64,000 nucleotides of DNA, from the NCBI GenBank assembly GCA_003439945.1, contig QVRM01006606.1:1-64000 (forward strand), in the 5' to 3' direction. The notes beneath the pieces are model-generated. The model was not told where the DNA came from. It saw nothing but the letters and a program-made list of their open reading frames with translations, and did not search any database. Both the position numbers and the translations under genes were made by a program. Source of the stretch: Dermanyssus gallinae. Its lineage: Eukaryota > Arthropoda > Arachnida > Mesostigmata > Dermanyssidae. Positions 12,804 through 24,720 of the stretch are shown here, in pieces. Numbering within the stretch: position 1 is the first letter of the stretch; every line of letters begins with the position of its first letter.

Positions 12804-13640
12804 ATGAATGAGCGACGAATGCGCATCAAGTTCTGTGTTAAAATCTAAGTCATGTGTTCTAAAGCAACTGGAATGCTACCAACTGCTTATGGTGGTCAAG
12901 CAGCGTCTCGAAGCACAGTTTACACGAGGTACCAGCGATTTAGCGACGAACGTGAAGAAATCAAATGTAACTCCCGCTCGGGAAAGCCAATATAGAAAGG
13001 TTTAAAAAAAAATGTTGAAAATGTCATACTCAACGGTCGCCGAAATACTACCATGGAAACAGCTGAGGAATTGAAGACATCTCATGTATCAGCTGTAACA
13101 GTTTGGACCGATATTCTCTACGTCAGAATACTTGCAGCGAACGTACTAAATATCCAGTTTATATCATAAATTGTCTAAGCTCTAAAAATGTTGAATTTCT
13201 AGAAAAAGAGCGCCAGCCAGTAAATATCCGAATTAAACCGGAAGTTCAGAAAATCCGGAACTGCTTGAAAGAGTGATTACAGCAAACGATTCATGAGTAG
13301 GTGGTTACGACATCGAGGCAAAAGCCCAGTTCTCTCAGTGTTGCTTCTAAAGAGAAAGTCGGTCGAAGTAACTCAGACGGAGCACATACAACACTAATAT
13401 TTTTACTGTATTTTTTCCTACTACAAGGAAATCATCTCCCACGATTTTTTGCCACATTGCTTTACGATCGATACGGAATAATCGCAAATGTTTGAGAATG
13501 CACGCGCAGGCGCGCAAGAGGAATGAACTCTGGGCAAGCAACTCTTCGATCTCACCACGACAATGCACCAGCGTACACACCATTACTGATTTCGGATTAT
13601 TTGATAAAAAAAATCGATTTAATGAAATATATTTCCAGCG
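12804..13640 (+). pseudogene. decayed mariner transposase
   Basis: Starting at ATG 12804 the frame reads MNERRMRIKFCVK, then a stop, then a stretch matching TAYGGQ, STVYTRYQRFSDEREE and NSRSGKP. This follows the N-terminal order of the intact transposase at 38.0-39.1 kb (IKFCVK, VAYGEA, SNVYRWYKMFSEGRE, ERAGRP). Further on, RVITANDS then GGYDIEAKAQFSQ corresponds to its RVITGDESWVYGYDVETKAQSSQ region. SHHDNAPAYTPLLISDYL (from about 13554) corresponds to the second catalytic Asp block. The third Asp block is missing because the relic ends where the LINE relic at 13675 begins. Many stops and frameshifts make it non-functional. Confidence 0.85.
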
Positions 13641-13674
13641 TAAATAGCAATAAAAAGCTGCTCGGAGCAATCTA

Positions 13675-14730
13675 GGATGCGCTGTTTATATGAGTTGCCC
13701 ATATGCTGTGTTTGTGGATTTAAAGACAGCGTTTGACGTACCACCAAGGAATTTGGTCATTAAAAAGCTCGAAAAAAAAACAAAAAAAAACGAGAGCAAT
13801 GCTAAGGTTACTTACCAACATTTTACAATAAAACACGGTGCTAATTGGGGGTCGGCATTGCGGAGGAGGTGACTCAAAGAACAGGTGTCGTGCAAGCCGA
13901 TGAACTGAGCCTGCTGTTGTTTTCCGTACTTCAGGGTGGACTGCCAGAGCTGATACGGACGGGCCGGTCCCCAAAGTTAACAAGAATCGTACTGTGCACA
14001 GAGGATGTGGCTATCTTTGGCTGTAGTCTCTGAAGCGCGAAGCAAGCGACGGGTCGACTAGCTACGCTCATGAATGAGAAAGGCTTCAAGGTTGATTGGG
14101 GAACGACAGTAGCCATGAAATGTCAAGGGGACGGCCGTCTGCCGAGAGGTGGCGTGCTTTAAATCAGGAAAACAGAAATACGATTTGTAAACTAATTTAC
14201 GTACCTAGGAATCACTATGTTAACAAACTGCAGAAGCTTTCGAACCCACTCAGGAGAGCGTCAGGAAGGCCACCATCATAGCTGCGGCAATTAAAAGCCC
14301 ACATATGCGTTCGACTCAGTCGTAGCAGTCGCTCTTTTCGGGATGCAGATAGCAACTATTGCCACATGTGATATTGCACTAATATGGGCAGACAAATTGC
14401 GTTTAATTGACGGGGTAAGGTCTTTCTTGCGAAACAATGTTTTTGCGCTATCCAATACGTGCAGGAATGGGGTTGTCCGCTGCTGACAGAGGATCTGCAA
14501 AAGCAGTGGAATCCGAAGAAAACGTGCGCGTTTAACGTTCGTATGCGGAACTGGCGAACCAAATAAGAGAGCTTGGCATGACATTTATGCAACGGCAGCA
14601 AAGAGGAACACTGAGTGGCTGGTCCCACGGGCTTCATCGCGTTCTGTGCAACATGTAGGGCTTTCATGACCACAGGATGGATGTTGCTGGCAGACAGTGC
14701 TGGAGCGAGCAAATATGATAGATATCACGC
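13675..14730 (+). pseudogene. decayed LINE ORF2 (RT domain)
   Basis: The frame from 13690 encodes YAVFVDLKTAFDVPPRNLV, RT motif A with both Asp residues. After frameshifts, a motif B remnant reads ELSLLLFSVL, and LCTEDVAIF stands where Y-A-D-D would be. The remaining downstream frames look like the thumb and C-terminal region but are full of stops. The motif spacing and wording resemble the minus-strand LINE at 41.7-45.0 kb (HAVFVDLKSAFDVAPRD), so the two are probably related lineages. No 5' part is present. It directly follows the mariner relic. Confidence 0.75.
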
Positions 14731-15508
14731 CGCGCTATGTCGGGCGGTTCGGTTCATAGCAGAACTAGTGAAACGCTAGACTTATGGTTGTCTCAAAACC
14801 CTTTGATGTCACATAAAAACATTTTTTGTTTAGCCTTTCTTAGGCTGGTGGTAGAATATGTAAGCCGATAGACGTGTGCCGTCACTATTCGCGTTTTATA
14901 AAAGAGTTACTTAATAGCATTGTTAAATTTTAGCAAAAAGTAAGGCATGTTCCAAGAAATATTTTGCTATTAACTTTGCAAATCACCGCTGACAATTACA
15001 TTGCGAATTTCATTGCAACAGCTCTCCGAAAATGTTTTAGACAAATGCATGCTTTGGATTAATGTCGCTAATCCTTACTCCATCTTTACGACTTAATTAT
15101 TTTTTGTTTTTAGTTAAATTATTTCATCATTTTCTGGTAACTTTATATTACATTTTTTCTAAAAACAGTTCCACCAGTTTAGACGGTGAAGATTCGTAGT
15201 TTTTGTCGTTTTGTAGTCGATTCGCAGTTGGAACGATCGTCATTTACTAGTGAGTTTAGCCGAGAATCAACAGCGGGCTTTCGAAAAACAAAATTGCGTC
15301 AACCGATCGAACTTTGGGTTGATAAATATACTGAAAATATTGCTAAATAGGCTCTTGTATAACAAGGAGTTAAGTAAAAAATAGATGACAAACATTTGAC
15401 TGCTGGCTGTCTGATCGACACAGCGGTTTGTAAAAGTAGTATGCAGACATCTGTATGGAAATAAAGTGAGCATATTAACGTATTATATATGTATATATAC
15501 GCCAATTG

Positions 15509-15551
<43 letters not shown>

Positions 15552-15890
15552 CATAACCCTCTACATCTATACCTTCATATTTCTAGTTTAAAATTTGTTT
15601 ACTAGAGCTTTTTTCATTTTAAACATTTCCCAGGAATTCAGTGTCGAGCGCATGCACAGTCGTAGAGGTTAAAGCAATTCGTCTAACAGAAGTAGTTGTA
15701 TAGTCTTTTTGATGTTAGTAACGCGGGACATTTTTGCCCTTTTATACATAACCACATTGAGAAGGCAGAGCAAACTTAGCGTTGTCCATCAATTTCTACA
15801 TTGGCTGTCATGGCAAGTCTAGTTGGCAAGCGCTACGCCGCAGACCTATCCAGGAACATTAGGATACCTCTATTGCTTCTTTACTTGTCC

Positions 15891-15892
<2 letters not shown>
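14731..15892. other. AT-rich spacer with a (TA)n run
   Basis: No gene is recognisable. The stretch contains a (TA)n microsatellite at about 15513-15549. Confidence 0.5.
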
Positions 15893-15932
<40 letters not shown>

Positions 15933-16141
15933 ATATGTGTCTGTATACATAGCGTTCAATCATCTCAATACATGCTGTCGCACGTCCTTGCCAAAAAAGG
16001 CGGGGCAATTCGATCAGCGAGCGGACCTGTCTACTGCTTCTGCTGTTACTTCTATGTCCCTCCGTCTTGTCGCATATAAGAGATGTATGTACTCCATTCA
16101 CTTGTTGGACCGCTTTGGTCATTGGGATCTCGTATATATAT

Positions 16142-16184
<43 letters not shown>
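15893..16184. repeat. two (TA)n microsatellites
   Basis: Uninterrupted AT dinucleotide runs lie at about 15893-15931 and 16146-16184. Open frames through them encode only alternating Ile-Tyr and are artefacts. Confidence 0.9.
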
Positions 16185-16186
<2 letters not shown>

Positions 16187-16416
16187 ACAGGAGCCCATAT
16201 ATAAGGAAGACAAGGTAAAGGAAAAACGGAATCAGGTCGGGTCCCAGGAACCGCTTTCTTGGCAGCACCGAGGTGACTGATGGACCATTTTGTAGTGATG
16301 CCCTCAAGTATTCCCTCGCTCGCTTTTTGCTTCTCTCTTTCTCTCTCTCGTTTTTTCTTTATTTTTCATTCGTTGTTCTTCCTTAGTTCTGGGGCACCGC
16401 TGTCGCTACTCTGAAG

Positions 16417-16823
16417 TTGTGTCAACGAGTGGCTCGAACGCGAGATGACGCAACAAGCGATATAGCGCACCGCCAACAAGAACTATGCGAAGCCCGTTGT
16501 CGTTTCACGAAGGTGTCGGGTTATTGCCCCGAAAGTGGAACAACGGCACATTTATATGAATGTGTGCCACCCCACGCTCTTAAAATCACGAGCAGTAACA
16601 ACAGCAGCAGTAACAACAAAGACAGATGCAACAACAAAGACAGCAACAGCAGCAAAGACAACCGCAGCAACAACAACAATAGCAATAAGAAAAATAACAA
16701 TCATAACGATAACAACAGCAGAACGAAAGGTAACGACAACAACAATACAATTAGCAACAACGGCGAGAACAGCCTTTGTCAAGTACAGCAACGACAACAA
16801 CAACAACAACCACAACCACAACC

Positions 16824-16868
<45 letters not shown>

Positions 16869-17090
16869 GCAACAACAACAACAACAACAACACCAACAAC
16901 AACACCAGAGCAGCAACTGAGAAAGTGCCATCACCGTAATAGCACCGCGTTGCCCGGCCCTCCTCATCTGGCCGGTATTTCGCAACACGTCTCTCGATAT
17001 AGCCAACAAAAACGACGGACGAACGACGGGGGTGTGTGGGGGGGGGGGGCGTTTGGCAAGTCGCGAGTATGCGACATCAACTGACGCCGG
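16417..17090. repeat. (CAA)n/(CAG)n island with G-run
   Basis: A GC-richer island starts with degenerate AAC/AGC triplets, has a nearly pure (CAA)n tract at about 16793-16912, and ends in a run of about a dozen G near 17038-17050. Three forward frames and one reverse frame stay open because of the triplet repeat (poly-Gln, poly-Asn, poly-Thr or poly-Leu depending on frame). This is typical of microsatellite DNA and is not evidence for a gene. It could be a 5' UTR or an exon of an unannotated gene. Confidence 0.85.
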
Positions 17091-18285
17091 GCAGATTTAC
17101 GACCTGGAGCGGCTTGGGGTTGATGGGCCGGCTGCAGCCGAGTGCCGCTGCAGACACGAGTGCATGCTGCTACGAGTGGCCTCGCTGATTGTAGCGCGTG
17201 GCTGCTGAAATGGGCTTTTGAGTCAAATGCGTTGTCTCACTGCGCATTGTGAGGAGACGAGACTCCCGTTTACGTAACTCTGCTGCTAACTGCTGCTACT
17301 GTTGCTGCGTGACGTGGCATAAACCGTGCACCCGAGCGTTCCGTATACCATAACGCGCGTCGTCCACCACGTGAGCCAACACAGTTGTCAGTCACCACCC
17401 CCCGCGCTGGCAAGTGTGGCCCGCTATCACGGATAGAAGGCCAATTTTCATCAAGCAGGTTAAGCGTTATTCAGTTCAGCCTCTCCATGCCATCTACCAT
17501 GTAGAGCGACATTAGGCCGATACATACACAGCTATAATCTGGGAAACAGGTCAGATGGGGTAGCGCTATAGTTGCACACGCTTAGCAAGGACGTCCACGT
17601 TACAATTATGTGTTCGTGGAGTTAAATGACGTGACATTACAGTCCTTAAGCCATTACAAGGTGTGCCGTATGTGATGCGTTAAAAAGGATAACGATCCAC
17701 GTAAGTGCTTGTCTTATGAAGTTAACGTAGCGATTTGTCGCACAAAGACCACACGTTCACATAACACCAGTAGTAGATTCAAGCAGGCAATCTATATGCT
17801 ACTTAGCGAAGAGTAAGGGCACTTCCCGGCGAGGCCGCTTGTCGTTTAACTTCGACATCGCTTACTGAGTGGAACTGATTAGGGTTATTTTCAGTTGGAG
17901 GTGAACACGTTCATTTAGACAAAACTGTCATCTATATCAATTTAATAAAATTAAAATATTTATAATGACAATATGGCTGCAGTACATTATGTCGATGATA
18001 TTTACTTTAAGAGAAGAAAACTTCATTATACATACAAATAATAATGTATAAATAAAACTTTCAGAGGTTTGACTCTTGTTTGCACTACCGAAAATAAAAA
18101 TTGTGATAGTACGGGATCCTCAGAGAATTGACAACGTTTAAGAAGTTTCGCCCTGTGCGAGTTTGACGGTCATGAAGCCCGTCATCAAATGTCTAAGTCT
18201 ACTGCTACATGAGACTTTAAGGTGAAATTTCCATATTGTTTATTAAGAGTGTAAGTGGAAAGACGATTGTCTCCTGTAAACATGT
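17091..18285. other. no recognisable gene
   Basis: GC-richer at first, then AT-rich from about 17900. I saw no motif, long frame or repeat. Confidence 0.45.
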
Positions 18286-19690
18286 GCACAGGAAATATTA
18301 TTTCATCTCGTAAAGAGTGGGACCACTTTAACAGCATGCACCGAACAGATGCCGCGTTTCTGCGTTGGATGTCGAGATCGAGGCGCTGTCTCAGATAAGC
18401 CGCAAATCTCTTATCTTCGGTTGCGAGGTTCAGCTCCTCACCGACCCTGTGGAAGGGTTTGCAAGTGACGTCGTCTCGACCGCGCAAGGTCTCGAACGCT
18501 AGCGGTTGGAACGGTAATCTATTGACGCTTATTTCGCGTGCTTTGTTGTCTCGGCTAGGTTAACAGCCTAACCTAGTAAGGCCGCCCCGCCACCGACCAT
18601 GACTCGGTAACTGTGGCGTCCCAGGCAAGCATCCTGCCCCGGCTGAAGGGGGCAAAAGTCGTCCCGTCCAGGCGCTTGCCATTGTCAGCGGAGAGACCCT
18701 GGGGCTCTAGAATGCATGGAGATCCGCTAGATCGGAGCGCTCGGCCGAAGGTGTCGTTAATACTGACATGCCTGGCACGTCGTCCGGCACTCATGATACA
18801 CGATAACCCGTGACGGGCAAATTTTTCAAAGTGTTGACCACATTTGCATTGGTGAGGAGAGACAAAAGCAAAGCCGAGGCGAAGACCTGCCCCGATTCGG
18901 GTCGTTCGTCGTCAAAAAGGGTGTCTAGTGGGGCGCTTGGAAGAGCATGCAACCAGGCCAACGATTCCTTAGCGGCGACCGCGGAGAAAGAGGGTGACCC
19001 TGGTAGCTGAAAACGACGAGCGAAGTAAAAATCGACGCGAGTTGTCAGCGACGTTCTTGTACATAATTTGCCATTATTTGAGTGCGCGTGCGAGCCCTTG
19101 CGGTCGGAGGGAGACTAGTAAAAGCTCCAGGTCGTAGTTGCGGGTAACTTTACACTCCGGCAGTAACACCTGGAGGGAACCGAGGTCGGGCGCCTGCGCA
19201 CTATCACCCGTAACGTAGATCTTGCATCTCTCGGGATTCAGCTCGAAACCAGAAATCTGGCGAAAACCGAGCACGCGCCGGACATCTTTGGCAACCATGT
19301 CTGCCTCTCCCCCAGCACACCCTTATCAATTTACCAGATGTTGAGTGAGCTCTTAAGGGAGTCAACTAGCTCTTGAGTGCTCAGGCAAAACATGGGAGGG
19401 GGGAGCACTAAGTGACCCTGTTCAAGCCCCGTGGCCGGGGATATGAGATCATCCGTGTGGACCAGCTGAGAAGAGTAATGATACGCTTGGTGGACGTGGT
19501 GCCAGAGCTGGGGGCAGTGCGTCCCAGCCGCCTTCAACGGCACGGCGGCCTCGGCTCCGACTTATGCGGCAAAGCCAAGCTGGCGGGGACCCCGTCGTCT
19601 CGCAAATCCTATTTCTTGTTCTATTACAGGTAATTTTGTCGTCTAGCCTACGCAGGGTGAAGAAGCAAGCAATTGGCCTCACTGCCCAGT
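18286..19690 (-). pseudogene. decayed LINE ORF2 (RT to C-terminus)
   Basis: On the minus strand, reading from about 19690 downwards, pieces appear in RT order. PIACFFTLRRL resembles the conserved P-I-A block. SPATGLEQGHLVLPPPMFCL matches motif B (usually GVQQGDPLGPLLFCL). NIW, a stop and IDKG stand where motif C (YLDDG) is expected. FELNPERCKIYV is the motif D region. C-terminal pieces follow: DTFGRALRSSGSPCILEPQG, then GRMLAWDAT near 18573-18794, and AAYLRQRLDLDIQRRNAASV near 18330-18400. The order and wording are those of an animal LINE ORF2. Catalytic residues are mutated, frames are broken, and no 5' half is seen. Confidence 0.8.
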
Positions 19691-20059
19691 CTTTCTTCTG
19701 TAAGGCAAAAGTCTAGCCCCAATGTTTTGTTGAGAAAAGTTTCTGCTGGACGCAGTGATCACTCTGTGTATTGCGACTGCTAACTGCTTTTAGACTTGTT
19801 GACTTTGAGATGTATAAACATGTTTACATTAAGATGAAGAAGGCTACCAGTACAGCAGTGTGGTGTGCGAGTCTGGGGAGGCGGCATATTATACGACCGT
19901 AATAAGTCGCCCCATTAGTAAGGTGGTTAAAAACAAGAAGCTGATGGAGGTGGGAGCGCAGCCAAGCCCTTAAGGTCTTGACCATAAGCTCTTAATTGGC
20001 TGCATATAAATGCAAAAAGATAGGCGAAGACAGCGCTGCATCAAGGATAATGACACAGA

Positions 20060-20235
20060 AGCACTCCCCCGGCTGCGAAGAAATGCCAATGTATTACCAA
20101 GCCTAGGAAGGTGGGGAGGAGTGGGGGTTTAGTGGGCTTGTGAGTGTCACATTAGTCTCTTAGGCTGCTTTTACCACATGTGCAAAGTAAATTCCCAATT
20201 ACAACATGCACATACATCACTTGTGTACCTTTCAG
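20060..20235 (+). mobile_element. 3' end of an R1-type LINE
   Basis: The segment containing AATGCCAATGTATTACC, AGGTGGGGAGGAGTGGGGG and TTAGTGGGCTTGTGAG matches the 3' tail of the R1-type element at 28964-32615 (its 32458-32595), with substitutions. It shows that a second, mostly lost copy of that family landed here. The preceding 19691-20059 may hold more of it but is not recognisable. Confidence 0.7.
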
Positions 20236-21311
20236 GACAAAAAAAAGACGCGTTGACATTGTATCTGGCTTAAGCCTTACATCTGAATGATAATGCGCTT
20301 TCTTCTCGATCTCGCCACATGACTTTTGGTCAAATGTAATTTACAGCTGAACACTTTGAAGGCTTCTACTAACTTTGGAGCGGCACGGGAACTAGTTGCA
20401 ATTACTCTAGTGTAAGTGCGATAAGAAAAAGAAATTCCGATGTGAAGGTGACATGAGGTAGGCAGAACCTAGCCTGTGAAAGTCTCTTGTATCAAAGTGA
20501 GGTCAGCGAATAGGAAACGGCCGTGAGCGGGGTCCGTGTGAATTGTGACTGACCTCAAGTGCCTAGGTGAGCCATTTTTTTCGGTAATATTTTTTGGTCC
20601 TCTTGCCGGCTGCAGCAGACTAATTTCGCGGGATATGCCAACTGTGGTATACTTGTAAAATAAAGGCGCTTAATATTGTTTAGGTCACATGCATTGGCTT
20701 CTTATAGACGTTGTATCTACAAATTTAAGGATTATCAACAACCATAGTTTTACATTTTACCGTACAGCTGGTATGCAGTCAAACACTGGATATATTTCGG
20801 CATATATACGGTATATATATAGATGTTGAGTGTATTTTAGGATTTACACAGACTCATATGCCGTTTTTAGAGCAATCGCGTAGATCGCAATGAGAAGATT
20901 TGAATGAATACCGGTCGATATATTGGTCGCCAAGTCCAGTGGATCGAAGGTAAGTGGCTAAATTTAAAGTTAATTTTGGAAGCAGATGCCCGCCCTTTCT
21001 TGAGCCCACACGAACAGTTACTCCCTATCTATGGCTACAACTATTCTTTCAAGTACTACCGCTACAGCCAGCAGGGGCTACCTTTGGTCCAAGGACGGAA
21101 AAGGAGAACATCAATTATGTACCTTGATTGGAGAAGCTACGGAATAGAGTCCCCCTGTTCCAAAGCTATACACTGCTATGTTCGAAGGTCAACACGGCAC
21201 AGCCGATCGAGAATCCAGCAGGCACTGGTCTTGCAACACTGCCATTTCAACGCCCGTCCTACATGGAACCTCCTTCACATGTTTCGCAATGTATATACGT
21301 GCCAGTCGTAG

Positions 21312-21312
<1 letters not shown>
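20236..21312. other. no recognisable gene
   Basis: A 135-codon forward frame (20904-21311) has no motif I recognise. Inside it a good donor-like GAAG|GTAAGT lies at about 20948 after an ATG at 20904, so an initial exon is possible but unsupported. The stretch ends at a (AT)n run. Confidence 0.35.

Positions 21313-21348
<36 letters not shown>
21313..21348. repeat. (AT)n microsatellite
   Basis: Pure AT dinucleotide run of about 36 bp. Confidence 0.9.
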
Positions 21349-21349
<1 letters not shown>

Positions 21350-21529
21350 ATCACGTTAGAAAATAAGTGCATAGCTTTTTTATGTTTATTTTATTTTACA
21401 ACGATTTATTTTGTCGTTTGGAATAATGTTTGTATGTACAGGAAAAAACTCTTCCTGCTCCACAAAACTGTGTTCTTTGTGAAGCAGGAATTTCTTATAA
21501 CCACATTTGTATTAGTTTTTTTATTTACT

Positions 21530-22330
21530 GTTTTATTTGTAGGCTTTTAACAGAATGCCTAGGAAAAAAATCAGCATTCTTGAAAATTGCTCTTCTTCTT
21601 CCTTTAACATTTTATCGAGGTCAATAACTGCCAATGCCGCTCGATACATTAACAATGTGTACGAAGAAGATGTCCTAGGCGACTTTACAGCACGAAAATG
21701 GTTTACAAAATTCAAAAAAGGCAATTTTAATCTGAACGATATGCCTTAAACCGGCAGACCTTCTGAATTCGACGAAGAACGTTTCAAGGCGCATTTTTGG
21801 TTTGCTCAAAATATTATGAGCAAAACGGCTGGACATCTTGTCTGCCACCGAGCGACATGCGAACACAAATAACGTTTTCTGCATCGAATCGTTACGGGGG
21901 AGATTGAAAATAGTGCTAAAAATTATGAGAAATGCCTATACGCCAATATAAAGCAAAGGAGAATAAACCATACTGCTTCACGACAACACCAGGCCCTATG
22001 TTGCACAAATCGTCAAAACCGCACTCTATGAGCTCAAATGAGGGGTTCCTCAGCACCCACCGAACTATCCGGACCTTGCGCCAACCGATTGTCCCATTTT
22101 CCGTTTTATGTCAAATTATATGACGAGAGTTACTTTCGACGACAAAGTGGATCTCAAAAACTGGCTCAACAGCTCCCTTGACACCAAACTGGCCAATTTA
22201 AGGCGGAACGGAATCAACAAATTGGCCGAGATGTAAAAGAAGGCCATAAACAGCAACAGAGATTAGATTACTAATTCATTTCGTTATTGTAATTATTGCT
22301 TTTGTCCAAATAAAGCTATTTGAAACATAC
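21530..22330 (+). pseudogene. second, different mariner-type relic
   Basis: From ATG 21555 the frame carries NAARYINNVYEEDVLGDFTA and RKWFTKFKKGNFNL, the helix-turn-helix region of a mariner-type transposase, then a stop and GRPSEFDEERFKA. Further downstream, in another frame, LLHDNTRPYVAQIV holds the second catalytic Asp, HPPNYPDLAPTDCPIF the third, and FDDKVDLKNWLNSSLDTK the C-terminus. The middle, with the first catalytic Asp, is deleted or garbled (VTGEIENS). The wording is that of a different mariner group from the 38-kb element. It is non-functional. Confidence 0.85.
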
Positions 22331-22410
22331 GTCTAATACATGCATGCAATATATAGACTTAAGTTAAACAAGTGTCACGCAAAAATGTACTGCTCTAGAT
22401 TTTGATCTAG

Positions 22411-22472
22411 CATTTAAACGTGTAAAGCTTTGCAAGCAGGGAAGGACTTGCAGAGCTTTACACGTTTAAATG
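22411..22472. repeat. 26-bp inverted repeat (hairpin)
   Basis: Arms 22411-22436 and 22447-22472 are reverse complements with a single mismatch in 26 bp, separated by a 10-nt loop. The arms begin CATTTAAACGTGTAAAGC. Complementarity does not extend into the flanks. Confidence 0.9.
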
Positions 22473-22479
22473 TTGTGTT

Positions 22480-23156
22480 TAGTTCAATTTTTAGTTCATT
22501 ATAAGGTTCTATTTACGCTATAACTGATTTAAAATGCGTCGACTAAGGATACGGATACCTTGAACACAACGAGGACACCTGGTTCCTTGCTAGTTCAAAC
22601 AATCACTTATTTTGTGCATTGCGTCTAGCCTTGTTTTTCAATAGACTGTCGCTCTCCGTGAGATTCGTCGTTATCAGAGGTCGGCCGTGCTGCTCTTCTA
22701 AGGTGAGATCGACTTAAGGACCGAATTTATTTTCCAGAGCTCGGCCGTTCTGACCCGACAGGAGGTGTCAGAGTCTACCTGCTTGGCTAAGGTCGCCAAC
22801 TTACATGGCGTTTATGCCAAGCATACGGTCCTCATGCTGAAAGAGAAATACCCTAGCCCACCGCAATCGTGAAAAAGGAGTCTAAAATATGACCTTTAAA
22901 AGCTCTATCAACTAAACAAATTATGGAGTGAGTGTGTGCTCATTTCGTTAAACGTTGGCCCAACTTATGGCGTCCACAATGGACGCTGCTGTCTCATCTT
23001 ACGCATTATTTGTCTCAAAAACTGTGCCTTGCGTCGATCACCCGTGATTTTCTCTACGCGGGTGGTATGATCTTTTAAGAACTTATCAGTCTCCACGCAA
23101 AAAAAAGTCTCGCGGGCAACATATAAAATATAGTAACTTCTGGACGGCTCAGTAGA

Positions 23157-23205
<49 letters not shown>

Positions 23206-23874
23206 TGCGCATGAACTACCAATCATCCAAGACATTGCCTGATATTAAAAGTTCCCTTCTACTAATCTTAGTTTACAAGACTCCTTTTATTCGTTACTCT
23301 CTCCTTATTCCTATTTATATTTTCAATTTTCAATAGGAGTACACGAACAGTCCAAACGTAATATTCTTTTACTGCTATCGCATAGAGATGGCAATGCCTA
23401 TGACAAGCTGCGCTTCGTGCGGTGCTTTCATAAAATGGGAAGAATTTCTAGTTGTATGCCTTGACATGTGCCTTCGTTTGTACTATATAATTTGTGTGCC
23501 ATCTGGTTAGTCTGCGGAGGATATACGTGTGAAGACTGTGAAAAATGTTCCAAAATAAACAACATAAATTAAAACAACTATTAAATATGAAGCTGACAGC
23601 CACTCATGCATTCTAGTACTCAAATAATTGCTCTGATGTTAACGAGACTAACAGATAAGGTAGCCCTGCTCAGGAGAAGGCTAGAGGAACGAACCTCGCT
23701 CTTTTTAGGGTCCGCCGGGACCGAGTGGGGAGCGAAGGCCCGCGATGCTTTCTGATAGACCGAACACCGGCTCGTCGTCGGCAAACAACCGCCGTGCATA
23801 GTGAATCATTCGAGGTGATGAAGAAGAATGAAAATCGTGCCGTTACCTGACGGCGGCAAACCATAGCGGTAAGG
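22480..23874. other. spacer with (ATT)n run
   Basis: No gene is recognisable. A pure (ATT)n run of about 49 bp lies at about 23157-23205. Confidence 0.5.
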
Positions 23875-24010
23875 ACGCCAAATGTGCGAAATGTGGGGTA
23901 AAAATGGCCCCCTGAAAATGATTGCCCAAAAAAGCAGGCTTGCACCTGCATCGACAAAGCGGCATTGGACGGATCCAAACCAGCTGTTGTTAGTAAATTA
24001 CAAAACGTTC
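23875..24010 (+). pseudogene. possible LINE ORF1 zinc-knuckle scrap
   Basis: A short stretch reads AKCAKCGVKMAP, then after a frame change ENDCPKKQACTC. This resembles the Cys-rich end of a LINE ORF1 (C-x2-C...C-P-K). It lies about 300 bp upstream of a LINE RT relic, which would fit a broken element. The evidence is weak. Confidence 0.2.
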
Positions 24011-24329
24011 ATAGTGCTTAACAGACAGGTGCTTCCCCGAGGCGGCCGCATCTGCCGCCTGCAGGTTGACAGCAGGAAAGCGGCCGGTGGTGCAGTTTGG
24101 TGGTGGTTACTAACTATTATAGCCCCTGTTCGCAAATCTGGCGACAAAACGGATCCTGCAAGTGAGCGCCCAAAAATCGTTAACTGCGGAATCGGGCAAA
24201 GTACTCAAGTCCAAAAGTGCGGATGACACTCACTCGCAAGGAGTAATCACGGACCAACACTTACAACACTGCGTACTAGATTACCTAAATGGCATTGCCC
24301 TATACGTGAACCAAAACAAACCGACCGAC

Positions 24330-24720
24330 AAAACTTCGACATAAAGAATCACCTTGCAAACGTTGATCATGATATGCTGATCGCGGATTTTGCCGTCAAT
24401 GAACATCGGACCTCGCTTCCGATTCTGGGTGTCCGACTTTCTTAGATCATGCACCTTTAGAATGAAAGTAGGCGATTGTTTCTCGTCTGAGATGCAAGTG
24501 CTCTCGGGAGTGCTCTGGGATGTACACAAGATGCCGTCTTTGGCAGTTTGACGTCCATGGTATATATCGACTCAGTAGAGCATATTTTCATGTCTAAAGT
24601 ACGCGTTAATATCTACGCTTCTCTTCAAGATTTATGCATCTACCTAAAAGTGCAAAGAAATGCAAGATTCATTAAGATGAGGCTTTAGACTTTTTGCTTG
24701 TGAACTGAAAACTCTCAATA
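24330..24720 (+). pseudogene. decayed LINE RT, motif B-C region
   Basis: One frame reads RSCTFRMKVGDCFSSEMQVL followed by SGV, the approach to RT motif B (S-G-V-P-Q-G). After a frameshift another reads VFGSLTSMVYIDSVEHIF and then VRVNIYASLQDLCIYLK, corresponding to the end of motif B and motif C with YADD replaced by YASL. The wording is of CR1/jockey type. Adjacent sequence to about 25320 could be further decayed element. Confidence 0.6.

Noticed and set aside
16417..17009. Poly-Gln, poly-Asn and poly-Cys proteins
   Set aside because: All frames of a (CAA)n run are open on both strands, so this is a microsatellite effect.
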